Position numbers and translations under genes: made by a program
The notes under the pieces: generated by a model
Database searches by the model: none
What the model was told of the DNA's origin: nothing
The model's input: the letters and a program-made list of their open reading frames with translations, nothing else
In this document: positions 1-7,365 of the stretch, in pieces
Layout of the letters: each line of letters opens with the position of its first letter
How positions within the stretch are numbered: position 1 is the first letter of the stretch
Assembly (NCBI RefSeq): GCF_014646155.1
Contig: NZ_BMMX01000033.1
Span: 1 to 61,793, forward strand
DNA: 61,793 nucleotides
From: Mangrovihabitans endophyticus
GTDB lineage: Bacteria > Actinomycetota > Actinomycetes > Mycobacteriales > Micromonosporaceae
Direction of reading: 5' to 3'

Positions 1-302
1 AGGCGTGGCCATCCGGCGTAGGCGAGGTTGCCGTGTTCCCGGTCGCCGTACAGGTGGTGCCGTTTGCGGACACCGCCACTGGTGGTACGCACCAGGCCGT
101 GCGTGCCGCGCCCGTACGGCGGTGAGGTGAGCACGAGTGCGACCCGGCCGACCGTGGAGGCGGGCACCAGGTCAAGCAGCCGGGTGGCGTCGCCGGTGAG
201 GACCGTGGCAGTGGCTGCGGCGCCTTGGGATGCGGCGAGGGTGGTGCCGCTGCCGCACATCGGGTCGAACACCAGCTCGCCGAGATCGGCATGTCGGCGA
301 GG
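1..302 (-). pseudogene. DNA methyltransferase fragment, runs off the left edge
   Basis: Read on the minus strand from about 302 to 1, one open frame gives a SAM-methyltransferase motif I (FDPMCGSGTT, near 281-252) and a catalytic motif IV (TSPPYG, near 142-125), followed by THGLVRTTSGG and HHLYGDREHGNLAYAGWPR. This is the layout of the TRM11-like or N4/N6 DNA methylases common on actinobacterial mobile elements. Between motif I and the ASQGA segment, roughly 25-30 residues that usually hold the acidic SAM-binding residue appear to be missing without loss of frame, and the usual N-terminal part is not recognisable upstream of 302. I infer a decayed remnant. The C-terminus lies outside the window. 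Whether it belongs to a neighbouring element cannot be seen here. Confidence 0.65.
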
Positions 303-664
303 AGCCTTTCCGTTCGGTTGTTGCCGACGCGTGAGCCGTTCGTCCGATGCTGGGCAGTAGCGAGGAGGATGTGTTGACAACGCGCGATCGAGAATCAGTC
401 AAGAGCGGCCAGCCCAAGGTTGCCGCATCCAACCGCAGGCACAGGCAGCGAACGCGGCAATGCCTGCCCCTGCCGCACCTACCGACAGGGGGGCACGCAG
501 CGTAAGAGGATGTTGCTGCACCCGCCGGCAGGGGGCCGGCAGCGAAAGCGACAATCCCGCCCGAACCACCGCACCGTGGGGGCGTCCGGGGGCTCGGCCC
601 CCGGAGCAGGCATGACGAGAGGCCGCGGTCCGCGCTTTCCGCGGACACACGGCCCCTGCATCTC
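303..664. other. Non-coding stretch left of the element
   Basis: No credible gene is seen here. The open frames crossing it are arginine-rich shadows of GC-rich sequence. It contains several short inverted repeats, for example GGGGGCTCGGCCCCCG near 587-602 and a CGCGG-rich stem near 620-645 just before the attachment-site repeat. It could be the junction of two tandem elements or ordinary intergenic DNA. Confidence 0.4.
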
Positions 665-707
665 GTGGGCGATACTGGGATCGAACCAGTGACCTCTTCC
701 GTGTCAA
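665..707. repeat. attL: 43-bp direct repeat, copy of the tRNA-Val 3' part
   Basis: These 43 bp are identical to 17520-17562, which cover the 3' half of the tRNA-Val(GAC) gene from the discriminator base through the anticodon arm. The copy here has no 5' half of the tRNA, so it is the distal attachment site left by integration. The first differing bases are at 664 and 708. Together with the integrase at the other end, it marks one boundary of a tRNA-integrated element. Confidence 0.92.
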
Positions 708-806
708 CTAGGTCGAAGCCGATCTTGTACCTGCGCGTCTGGCTGTTTGCGCTGGTCAGGCTGATGGTCCACGTTGGCCTGTCGCGGTCGACAAGGGTGC
801 GATTTG

Positions 807-831
807 CAAGATCGTCTCCCCGATTTCTCCC
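807..831 (+). repeat. Candidate integrase arm site, left copy
   Basis: CAAGATCGTCTCCC followed by CGATTTCTCCC. The same 25 bp with three mismatches occurs at 17422-17446 in the same orientation. In the excised circle these copies would flank the attP core at 74 and 99 bp, a geometry typical of arm-type binding sites of tyrosine integrases. This is inferred from position and similarity only. Confidence 0.45.
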
Positions 832-891
832 AAAGCAGGAGTGCCGTGAAGCGGTAGTGGCATCCCGTCGCGCAGGCTCCGCCCGGCCGGG

Positions 892-955
892 CCGCGCCCG
901 GGTGGTGAAGGTGGAGCGCCCTACCGGACGAACGACCTTCGCCACCCGGGCGCGG
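892..955. other. Long perfect-stem hairpin, unknown function
   Basis: Arms 892-912 and 935-955 pair over about 21 bp, beginning CCGCGCCCGGGTGG on the left and ending CCACCCGGGCGCGG on the right, with one mismatch and a 22-nt loop. No gene ends just upstream and there is no U-tract, so a plain terminator is not an obvious reading. A single-strand replication origin of the rolling-circle element is one possibility. Confidence 0.5.
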
Positions 956-1258
956 TCTGGTTGCCTCCGGTGTGCGATGGGTCGCGGAGCTGGGCCGGGC
1001 ATCCCGGAGTCGCCGGGGTCCGTGGGCGGAGCCCCGGCCGCCGGAGGCCAGACCCGGGTCGTAGGGCCGGAGGCCCTGCCCGCCGGAGGCGCTTGGGCCT
1101 TCGTTGTAGCGATCATGGCTGCCGCCTGTCGCGGACTGCCCTGGTCGTGGCTCCAGCAACGCGATAGCACTTACGCCCGCTCTGTGGGCCTTGCGTTTGC
1201 CCATAAGAGTGATAGCGACCGGGCATTAAGAGTGGTTCGTGCCCTACGATCAGATGTC

Positions 1259-2857
1259 ATGCGCGCCAATGTTGCTAGCAAGCTCGAAACCAAGACTCCC
1301 ATCCTGGCGGATTTGATCAAGGATGTCCGTGACGGGCTGATCAAGGTGCCCCAATTCCAGCGACCTTTTGTCTGGAAGGTGAATCAGGCGAGAGATCTGC
1401 TAGATAGCATCGGGAGCAACTATCCAATCGGGAGCCTTCTCCTATGGAAGACAACAGAGAAGCTGGCCGTCGAACGGAACATCGGAGACTTCCGCCTTCC
1501 GGAAACTGAAGAACTCAGCCCTACGGACTACGTCCTCGATGGTCAGCAGCGAATGACAGTAATCTATGCCGCCTTGGGCGCGGACCCAATGGATAGCGGA
1601 TTTTCGGCAGTTTATAACCTGCAGGAGCAAGAGTTTGTGGCTCCCGCGGAAGACTCGTATTCGTTAGTAGAATTTCCACTGCGTTGGATGTATCGGACGA
1701 CTGAGTTGCTGAACTTCAGGACCGCCTTACAGTCCCATCCGAAAGCCTCCGAGCTCCAAACCCGTTTGGACGAATTGGTCCATGTCTTTGCAAACTACCG
1801 CGTACCCGTTGTTATCCTTAAGGGTCTAACGGTGGAGGAAGTGTGCCCGATCTTCGAGAGAATCAACAACTCCGCGACTAAGCTGTCGATTTTTGATCTG
1901 ATGGTTGCAGCCACTTGGTCGAAATCGTTCGATCTAAACGACAAGGCTGATGACATCTCTCTGTCCTTGGCGTCGAAAAGCTACGGCGACATCCCTCGCA
2001 ATACGGTGCTGAAGTGTCTCTCCGCAATTGAGAATCGATCGGTTGCGAAAGAGCGGATCATGGGTCTGCGGAAGCGGAGCGCGGATCAGATGGACGACTT
2101 GGTTGTTCGTACGAAGAAGGCACTGATGAGGGCGGTCGATCAACTAGTCACAGACTTTAAGATTTACTCGGTCGACTTCTTGCCATACGAAGCTCACTTG
2201 GTCATTCTGGCTTATATATGGGCCAACAATCCGACATTGTCCGCTGAGCAGTTGCGTAGAGTGCGGCAGTGGTTCTGGCGTACGGCATTTTCCGAGCGAT
2301 ACAGAGGCGCGTCCGAGAACTTCATTTCCAAAGACTTGGAGGGTATTCAGAAGTTTGTGATAGACGGAGGCGATATCGAGTCGTACGGTTCGATTCCGAG
2401 CGACGCGACGTTACGAGGGCTCGTCTTTCGCAAGAACAACTCGCGATCAGCGGCTTTTATCCTCGCCTTGGCAAAGCAAGGCCCTGTTAACCTGACCAAC
2501 GGTGCCGCAATCGACACAAGCGAGGCCCTTTCCGTTTACAACAAGAAGCAATTTCATCACATCTATCCAGAGGCCTATCTTCGGAATCGGTACCCGAAGA
2601 CGGAGCGAAACTATCTTCTCAACTTTTGTATGCTCGCTGCGTCGGAGAACAACAAGATTAGCGATGACGTTCCGAACGACTATCTGCCGCAGCTTGCAGT
2701 CGATCTTGGCGAGCACGCTGATTTAGTATTCGGCTCAAACCTTATGCCTGCGCCGAGCGAGTTTAACTACGCAGACGCATCGCTCGAAGACTTCTTGGCG
2801 GCGCGACTCCCGATTGTCAAGAGGGTAATGAATAAGCTATGCGAGGGAAACGTTTGA
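1259..2857 (+). CDS. DUF262 + HNH (GmrSD/SspE-like) restriction-type protein
   Basis: A 532-residue protein. The N-terminal half has the DUF262 signatures VPQFQRPFVW (about residue 29) and DGQQRM (about 95), a ParB-like NTPase fold. The C-terminus has HHIYP followed by NYLLNFCML, then N..IS and P.DYL, matching the H-N-H arrangement of DUF1524-type nucleases. Proteins of this build (GmrSD, SspE) restrict modified or unmodified phage DNA using NTP. Start: ATG 1259 opens the recognisable domain. The frame is open further upstream to 665, but that part is GC-rich shadow sequence. No clear Shine-Dalgarno is visible. GC content is clearly lower than in neighbouring genes, which indicates recent transfer and cargo status. 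An anti-phage role is inferred from the family. Confidence 0.82.
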   Translation: MRANVASKLETKTPILADLIKDVRDGLIKVPQFQRPFVWKVNQARDLLDSIGSNYPIGSLLLWKTTEKLAVERNIGDFRLPETEELSPTDYVLDGQQRMTVIYAALGADPMDSGFSAVYNLQEQEFVAPAEDSYSLVEFPLRWMYRTTELLNFRTALQSHPKASELQTRLDELVHVFANYRVPVVILKGLTVEEVCPIFERINNSATKLSIFDLMVAATWSKSFDLNDKADDISLSLASKSYGDIPRNTVLKCLSAIENRSVAKERIMGLRKRSADQMDDLVVRTKKALMRAVDQLVTDFKIYSVDFLPYEAHLVILAYIWANNPTLSAEQLRRVRQWFWRTAFSERYRGASENFISKDLEGIQKFVIDGGDIESYGSIPSDATLRGLVFRKNNSRSAAFILALAKQGPVNLTNGAAIDTSEALSVYNKKQFHHIYPEAYLRNRYPKTERNYLLNFCMLAASENNKISDDVPNDYLPQLAVDLGEHADLVFGSNLMPAPSEFNYADASLEDFLAARLPIVKRVMNKLCEGNV

Positions 2858-3197
2858 CCCTGTAAGGTCACGGTTCTCTGCACAGAGGCTTGAGGTGTGG
2901 TTGTACTAGGTGAAGCCCAGGCGACCTTAGAAAGTGAGGACGCTGGGCTTCGGCGTGCTCTGCGGTCGTCGCGGTGGGAATGCCGGGCCGCGCCGTGAGC
3001 GGAGCGGCAAGGCGCGGACGGCCGGCAAGGGTAGCCCCGCGTGCGGCCCGCAGGGCCGCCTTGAAGATGTAGAGAAAGTTCTCACCGGGGCAGGCATAGG
3101 TGCGGCCGACGATACTGAGATTCTGCAGAGGCTACGGTGTCGGACATCCGATCCGGGTATTTCACCCTTAGCGCACGTACCGGTACTTTCTGTGAGC
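2858..3197. other. Intergenic region with a hairpin
   Basis: No gene is supported. It holds the inverted repeat at 2922-2951 and a GC-rich stretch without coding pattern. The promoter of the following small gene should lie near its right end, but no convincing -35/-10 pair was found. Confidence 0.4.
2922..2951. terminator. Possible terminator after the DUF262 gene
   Basis: GAAGCCCAG (2922-2930) pairs with CTGGGCTTC (2943-2951) across a 12-nt loop, 65 bp after the stop codon. There is no run of T, so termination is a moderate inference. Confidence 0.35.
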
Positions 3198-3605
3198 ATG
3201 GCAGCTCGAACATCCGTGGCACTCTGGCGTTACTGGGGCGTGGTCCCGCTCGCCGTCATCATCATTTCGGTGAGCACTGCGAGCGGACTCGGCCCGGGTA
3301 CCTATGCGATCCTCGTCGGCCTCCTTCTCTTCTACATCCTTTTCCAGGCACCAGTGTGGTGTGGGGCAGTTAACCGAACGAGAAGCGGGGGCTCGGTTGA
3401 CTATTGCCGAAACAACTCGTCAGGTCTCCTATTGGGATGCAGCCGAGTGCGTCAGCATAAGTGGCAAAAGCTCCAAAGCCTGTGGTGGACAGCGAGATGG
3501 CGAGAGAATACGCGTGGACTGTGGGTGGGTCCGGCGGCAAAGTTCGCCACTCTCACCGGACTGATTGGGACCGTCACAGGCATCTACGGCATGTTTAAAG
3601 GCTAA
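3198..3605 (+). CDS. Small membrane protein with a Cys/His cluster
   Basis: 135 residues, family not recognised by name. Residues about 8-45 form a transmembrane hairpin (VVPLAVIIISV, then YAILVGLLLFYILF). Next comes a cysteine-histidine segment, WCGAVNR, YCRNNSSGLLLGC and RQHKWQKL, which resembles short C-C-C-H zinc-binding knuckles of the CGA..C..C..H type. The C-terminus (FATLTGLIGTVTGIYGMF) is a second hydrophobic segment. Start: ATG 3198 begins the hydrophobic protein, and the longer open frame from 2934 is compositionally unlike it. It sits in the low-GC cargo zone 340 bp after the DUF262-HNH gene in the same direction, so it may be a second defence component or an unrelated cargo gene. 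Confidence 0.6.
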   Translation: MAARTSVALWRYWGVVPLAVIIISVSTASGLGPGTYAILVGLLLFYILFQAPVWCGAVNRTRSGGSVDYCRNNSSGLLLGCSRVRQHKWQKLQSLWWTARWRENTRGLWVGPAAKFATLTGLIGTVTGIYGMFKG

Positions 3606-3727
3606 ATGAAGACGTACCTAGAGTTTTGACAGGTGCTGCTTGCCGGGATCCAGATCTTGGCCATTCTCAGGCACGAACGGATGCCGATCCGGTGAAACCG
3701 TGATCGTACCCGCAAAGTCCCCACTGA

Positions 3728-3763
3728 TCTGCGCGTGATGGCGACTCTGCGCGTGATGGCGAC
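3728..3763 (+). repeat. Two tandem 18-bp copies
   Basis: TCTGCGCGTGATGGCGAC occurs twice in direct succession (3728-3745, 3746-3763) in the gap between the cargo genes and the creatininase gene. Function unknown. Confidence 0.7.
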
Positions 3764-3852
3764 GGCAGACGCTGGATGGTGTTCAACTCTGGCCGGTGTA
3801 GCTTCTGGGTGCGCTGGTTATCGGCGGAGGAAGCACGCCCGACCACACCGAC

Positions 3853-4569
3853 TTAGCTCTGCTGACCGAGAAGGCTGAGGTAGGGGGCGAAGGAATCGCG
3901 CAAGCTGTGAAGGATCTCCAGCCCTTTCGACTCGTTTCCGAGCGAAGGTCGTCCGATGACGCCGGATTTTGTGTATTCGGCCATGCCTAGTGTCAGTAGG
4001 TGTCGTCGGTCGTCGGCTGTCCAGTCCGCTGTCTCGTTGCCTGGCCGTACGACGTCCGGGTATGTGGCGAGTAGGAGCGATGTTTCGATTTCTCCCGCGT
4101 GCATGTCTTCGTGACCCGTGGATTCGAGCCCGGCGTCCTCGCGGGCCTTGTTCCAGTCACTGGCCTGGGGGAAGACGGCGATGTGCGGTCCTCGTACGGA
4201 TGCTTCCTGGGCGATGTTGCTGAGGACGTAGTTTCCGCCGTGGCCGCTGATGATCGCGAGCTTGTCGACACCGGACGCCGAAAGCGATTCGGCGATGTCG
4301 GTGACGACCTGGTGCAGGGTGCGGGCGCTGATGCTGACGGTGCCGCGCCAGGCTGCGTGCTCGTGCGAGCAGGAGATGGTGATCGGCGGCAACACCATGA
4401 CGGGGTAGTGCTGGGCAATCTCGCGGGCGATCACGCAGGCGATGATGGTGTCTGTGGCCAGCGGCAGGTAGTCGCCGTGCTGCTCGAAGCTGCCGACGGG
4501 GAGCAGGGCGACGGTGACGCCGCGATCGGCCTCGTCCTTCGAGGTCGCGGTGGTGATCAGGTCCAGCAA
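3853..4569 (-). CDS. Creatininase-family amidohydrolase
   Basis: 238 residues. LPVGSFEQHGDYLPLATD near the N-terminus supplies the Glu, His and Asp metal ligands of the creatininase family. SHEHAAWRGTVS, SGHGGN and HAGEIETS are the other family signatures. The family includes creatinine amidohydrolase and the mycofactocin peptidase MftE, but no mycofactocin genes are present, so the substrate is unknown. It lies 19 bp after the HTH-TPR regulator gene on the same strand and is probably co-transcribed. This regulator-creatininase pair divergent from the transfer operon suggests a control module of the element rather than metabolism. The link to regulation is inferred from position. Confidence 0.8.
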   Translation of the reverse strand: MLDLITTATSKDEADRGVTVALLPVGSFEQHGDYLPLATDTIIACVIAREIAQHYPVMVLPPITISCSHEHAAWRGTVSISARTLHQVVTDIAESLSASGVDKLAIISGHGGNYVLSNIAQEASVRGPHIAVFPQASDWNKAREDAGLESTGHEDMHAGEIETSLLLATYPDVVRPGNETADWTADDRRHLLTLGMAEYTKSGVIGRPSLGNESKGLEILHSLRDSFAPYLSLLGQQS

Positions 4570-4588
4570 CGCTGTCGCCTCCTCCGGC

Positions 4589-5779
4589 TCAGGCGGCCGG
4601 CTGCAACAGTCGCCTGATCCGGTCGCTCAAGTCGGATACTTCCGCATGTCTGTGCAGCGGTGCCAGTCGAACACGTACCCGTTGCAACTCGACGAGGGCG
4701 CGGCTCGATGTTGCGGAGCTGATGACTTCGACGGCGCGGCGGCCAGTGGCGCAGGCGCGCTCGGTGTCGTCTCTGCCAGCGTAGGCGGTGGCGAGACGGG
4801 CGAGGCAGAGTCCCTGGTCTCGGCGTAGTGCATCCGGCCAGCTCCGCAAGCTGTGCTCGTAGGTCGCAATGGCGGTGTCGAAGTGGCCGAGTTCGGCCCA
4901 GGCGATGGCGGCCTCCATTCCGATGTACGCGGGAGTGCAGTAGTCGGTGAGTCCGTCTGGGCCATCAGTCGGGCGACTGATCTCGGTGCGGGCGGCGTCG
5001 AGGGCGCGGATGCAGTCGCTCGTGTTTCCCTGGCGCGCATATGCCCGAGCACAGAGGCGAAGGACGAGCGCGCGAAGGCGTGGCTCGGCGTCTCCGGCAT
5101 CGCGGAGTGCGGCCTGCGCGAGCCCGATGACCCGGTCTGGCCGGTCCATCGCGGAGGCGATGTCAGCCTTGCGCATCAGGACGTACGCGCTCGGCCGGTT
5201 CTCGCCGAGTTCGAGTCCGTATTCCATCGCGCGATCGGTAAAGCGCATTGCCGCATCAGAATTGCAAGCGTCCTGGTACAGCCATCCTGCGAATTCGTTG
5301 TACCTGAGTGCGAGGTTCAGCAGCTCGCGCCGTATATCGCCGCGGGCGTTCGGAAGCATCTGATCGAGCAGGACTGTCTGTGCGCGGACGACATCGACAA
5401 GATGATGCGGTCCCATTAGATTATCGGCGCGTAGATGCTCGGTGAAGATGTTCTTGAAGTAGTGGACCATCTCGGGTCCGACCGCAGGCGCGATATGGGG
5501 AAGGACGGTGGCGTCCGTGGTCGCGGTGACAAGCCCCAGCTCTTCGGCCGACTGGCCGTAGACACGACAGAGCAACCGCTGCGTAAGCGGATCGTTGCCG
5601 CCGTGCCCGTTCTCCCAGCGGGAAAGCATGGTGGCAAGACTTCGCTCGCTGGCGATGTGGACTCCTTCGTCGTCAGCGGCCTGAAGGAGCGCCCGGATCG
5701 TCTGCGACGCCTTCCAGCCTCGCTCTAACCGGGCGGCCTGAAGCGGCGTCTTCGCCTGCGTCGGCATGCCGAAACTCAT
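4589..5779 (-). CDS. HTH (XRE-like) regulator with TPR-like C-terminus
   Basis: 396 residues. The N-terminal 70 residues form a Cro/C1-type helix-turn-helix (LQAARLERGW, then SLATMLSRWENG). The rest is alpha-helical and TPR-like (repeated AxxY/AxxA helices, for example YNEFAGWLYQDA and AIAWAELGHFDTAIATYEHS). Such regulators usually sense a peptide or small ligand through the TPR part. Start: ATG 5779 has GAGGGG ten bases upstream. An in-frame ATG at 5815 would add 12 residues but has no such site. It is transcribed away from the transfer operon, and palindromes between 5820 and 5875 are candidate operators. It is the likely switch of the element, in the place of KorSA/Pra in pSAM2. Confidence 0.8.
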   Translation of the reverse strand: MSFGMPTQAKTPLQAARLERGWKASQTIRALLQAADDEGVHIASERSLATMLSRWENGHGGNDPLTQRLLCRVYGQSAEELGLVTATTDATVLPHIAPAVGPEMVHYFKNIFTEHLRADNLMGPHHLVDVVRAQTVLLDQMLPNARGDIRRELLNLALRYNEFAGWLYQDACNSDAAMRFTDRAMEYGLELGENRPSAYVLMRKADIASAMDRPDRVIGLAQAALRDAGDAEPRLRALVLRLCARAYARQGNTSDCIRALDAARTEISRPTDGPDGLTDYCTPAYIGMEAAIAWAELGHFDTAIATYEHSLRSWPDALRRDQGLCLARLATAYAGRDDTERACATGRRAVEVISSATSSRALVELQRVRVRLAPLHRHAEVSDLSDRIRRLLQPAA

Positions 5780-5819
5780 GTCCTGCAATCCCCTCGCGAT
5801 ATGGTCGCGCTCCATTCTG

Positions 5820-5831
5820 CGTCAATTGACG
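5820..5831. promoter_or_regulatory. 12-bp palindrome, candidate operator
   Basis: CGTCAATTGACG is a perfect palindrome just upstream of the HTH-TPR regulator in the divergent promoter region. It is a candidate autoregulatory site. Confidence 0.45.
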
Positions 5832-5845
5832 GACGTCGTGTAGTG

Positions 5846-5875
5846 CTTAACAGCGCATTGTTAGGCACTGTTAAG
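5846..5875. promoter_or_regulatory. Inverted repeat CTTAACAG/CTGTTAAG
   Basis: Arms 5846-5853 and 5868-5875 are perfectly complementary, and a related TTGTTAGG lies between them. Placed midway between the divergent regulator and transfer operon, it is a good candidate for the operator that holds the transfer genes off. Confidence 0.5.
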
Positions 5876-5951
5876 TAGCGCCATCTGACATCTTCCCGCC
5901 TTTCCGCTGTCTCCTTGAGATCACGTATCAGGGAAAACAAGGAGGTGTGCT

Positions 5952-6827
5952 ATGGCGCGGAGGAAGTTGTTCGCCGCTGCGCCCGTGGGTGCGGTTGCGG
6001 TGGTGGAGCCGCCGGTGTCGCAGTGGTATGCGCGGCGTGCTGGGGTCGCGGCGGTGGTCGCGGGTCTGGTAGCGGATGCGTTGCTGACGGCGGCGTTGAG
6101 CGTGTTCTGCCCACTGCTGTTGGCGGTGGTGCTGGGCGCGCTTGCTGGTGTGCTGGCCGCGGTGGTGACGGCGGTGCTGGTGCGGGTCTGGCCGGTGCTG
6201 CGGGTGTTGTGGTGGTGGTCGGTGGAGATCACGGTCGCGGTGGCTGTGGCGGGTGGCTGGGTCACGGTGGCGCACCTGAGTGCGTGGTGGATCGCGTCGG
6301 TGGTGTCGCTTGCGGTGTCGCTGGCGGTGCTGGTGCCGCGCCGGTCGCGCCGGTTCGTGTGGGCGTGGTTGTGGTGCCTGGTGGTGCGGCATCGGCTGCG
6401 GGTGTGTTTCGCGACGTTGGTGCGTTCGCAGGCACGTGCGGCGGGTGGCCGTCCGGTGGTGTTGCCGCTGCTGTTGTGGGCGCGGCCGACACTCGCGGGT
6501 GAGCGGGTGTGGCTGTGGCTACGGGCGGGCCTGTCGCTGGAGGACCTGGAAGGCAAAGCGGGCCTGATCGCAGTGGCCTGTATCGCCAAGCAGGTCCGGA
6601 TCGCTGCCGGCTCGGAGCGGTACGCCGCGCTGGTGCGTGTCGACGTCTCCCGCCGTGACCCCCTGTCGGGCCGGATTGACTCGCCGTTGGCGCTGTTCAT
6701 CCCGAGCCTGCGTGACGACAACGAGGCGGATGTGCCGGTGTCTCCGGCTGTGCCGCTGGTCGGCTTGGAGCTGGCCGACATCGAAGACCCGGCATCCGAA
6801 CCATCACGTCGCGGCGGTCGCGGATGA
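5952..6827 (+). CDS. Membrane protein, first gene of the transfer operon
   Basis: 291 residues. Four or so hydrophobic segments occupy residues about 28-130 (LLLAVVLGALAGVLAAVVTAVL, split by charged turns, and WWIASVVSLAVSLAVLV). A cytoplasmic C-terminal domain (about 150-290) contains RARPTLAGERVWLWLRAGLSLEDL-type sequence. Genes of this size commonly precede traB in AICEs and are thought to help the translocase at the membrane. A strong Shine-Dalgarno (AAGGAGG) lies upstream of ATG 5952. Function is inferred from position and topology. Confidence 0.7.
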   Translation: MARRKLFAAAPVGAVAVVEPPVSQWYARRAGVAAVVAGLVADALLTAALSVFCPLLLAVVLGALAGVLAAVVTAVLVRVWPVLRVLWWWSVEITVAVAVAGGWVTVAHLSAWWIASVVSLAVSLAVLVPRRSRRFVWAWLWCLVVRHRLRVCFATLVRSQARAAGGRPVVLPLLLWARPTLAGERVWLWLRAGLSLEDLEGKAGLIAVACIAKQVRIAAGSERYAALVRVDVSRRDPLSGRIDSPLALFIPSLRDDNEADVPVSPAVPLVGLELADIEDPASEPSRRGGRG

Positions 6828-6893
6828 CCGTTTGTGGCTGGGTGCCTGCACTACAAGTCCTGTTCTGTGCCATCACCGACAAGGAGAATTGAG

Positions 6894-7355
6894 ATGGCTG
6901 GAGAAACCACGATCACTGTTGTGGGGAACCTGACCGGCGATCCGGAGCTGCGGTTCACCCCGAGCGGTGCCGCGCTGGTGAAGTTCACCGTGGCGTCGAC
7001 CCCGCGGACGTTGGACCGTCGGTCGGGCGAGTGGAAGGACGGCGACCCGCTGTTCCTCAACTGCACCGGCTGGCGTGACTTGGCCGAGCACATCGCCGAG
7101 TCGCTGACCAAGGGCACCCGTGTCATCGTCACCGGTCGGCTCCGGCTGTCGCGGTGGGAGGACAAGGAGTCCGGCGAGAAGCGTTCGGCGTATGGCCTGG
7201 AGGTTGATGAGATCGGCCCGAGTCTGCGGTTCGCTCAGGCCAAGGTGACGCGGATGAGTCGCAGCAAGGGTGACGGGTTCATCCCGGACGCGCCGCAGGA
7301 TGACGCCTGGAGCATCGCCGCTCCGGCTACTCCGGCGGCTCCGGCGACGGTCTGA
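6894..7355 (+). CDS. ssb: Single-stranded DNA-binding protein
   Basis: 153 residues with a complete OB-fold of the SSB type: ITVVGNLTGDPELRFTPSG at the N-terminus, then TPRTLDRRSGEWKDGD, LNCTGWRDLAEHIAES and RVIVTGRLRLSRWED. The C-terminal tail is short, Ala/Pro-rich and lacks the usual acidic DDDLPF-type tip, so interactions with host replication proteins may be weaker. Start ATG 6894 has AAGGAG nine bases upstream. It sits between the first membrane protein and traB, 10 bp before the latter, and probably protects single strands made during rolling-circle replication. Confidence 0.92.
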   Translation: MAGETTITVVGNLTGDPELRFTPSGAALVKFTVASTPRTLDRRSGEWKDGDPLFLNCTGWRDLAEHIAESLTKGTRVIVTGRLRLSRWEDKESGEKRSAYGLEVDEIGPSLRFAQAKVTRMSRSKGDGFIPDAPQDDAWSIAAPATPAAPATV

Positions 7356-7365
7356 GGGCTGAGCT

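Larger units (their letters stand above)
708..1258. other. Left-end non-coding region with repeats and hairpin
   Basis: No gene is supported over about 550 bp. It contains a partial copy of a repeat also found near the right end (807-831), a long hairpin (892-955), and three direct 9-bp copies of GCCGGAGGC (1040-1048, 1066-1074, 1082-1090). Such a place in an AICE is where arm-type integrase sites, a single-strand origin or a TraB-recognised clt locus would be expected. The roles are inferred. Confidence 0.45.

Noticed and set aside
172..1170. Long minus-strand frame of 332 codons at the left end
   Set aside because: It is Arg/Pro-rich, crosses the attL repeat and runs in a different frame from the methyltransferase motifs. 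It has no recognisable domain and is a GC-rich shadow.
665..1258. Extended N-terminus of the DUF262 protein
   Set aside because: The upstream frame crosses the attachment site and a hairpin, has Arg-rich composition and no family similarity. The domain begins at 1259.
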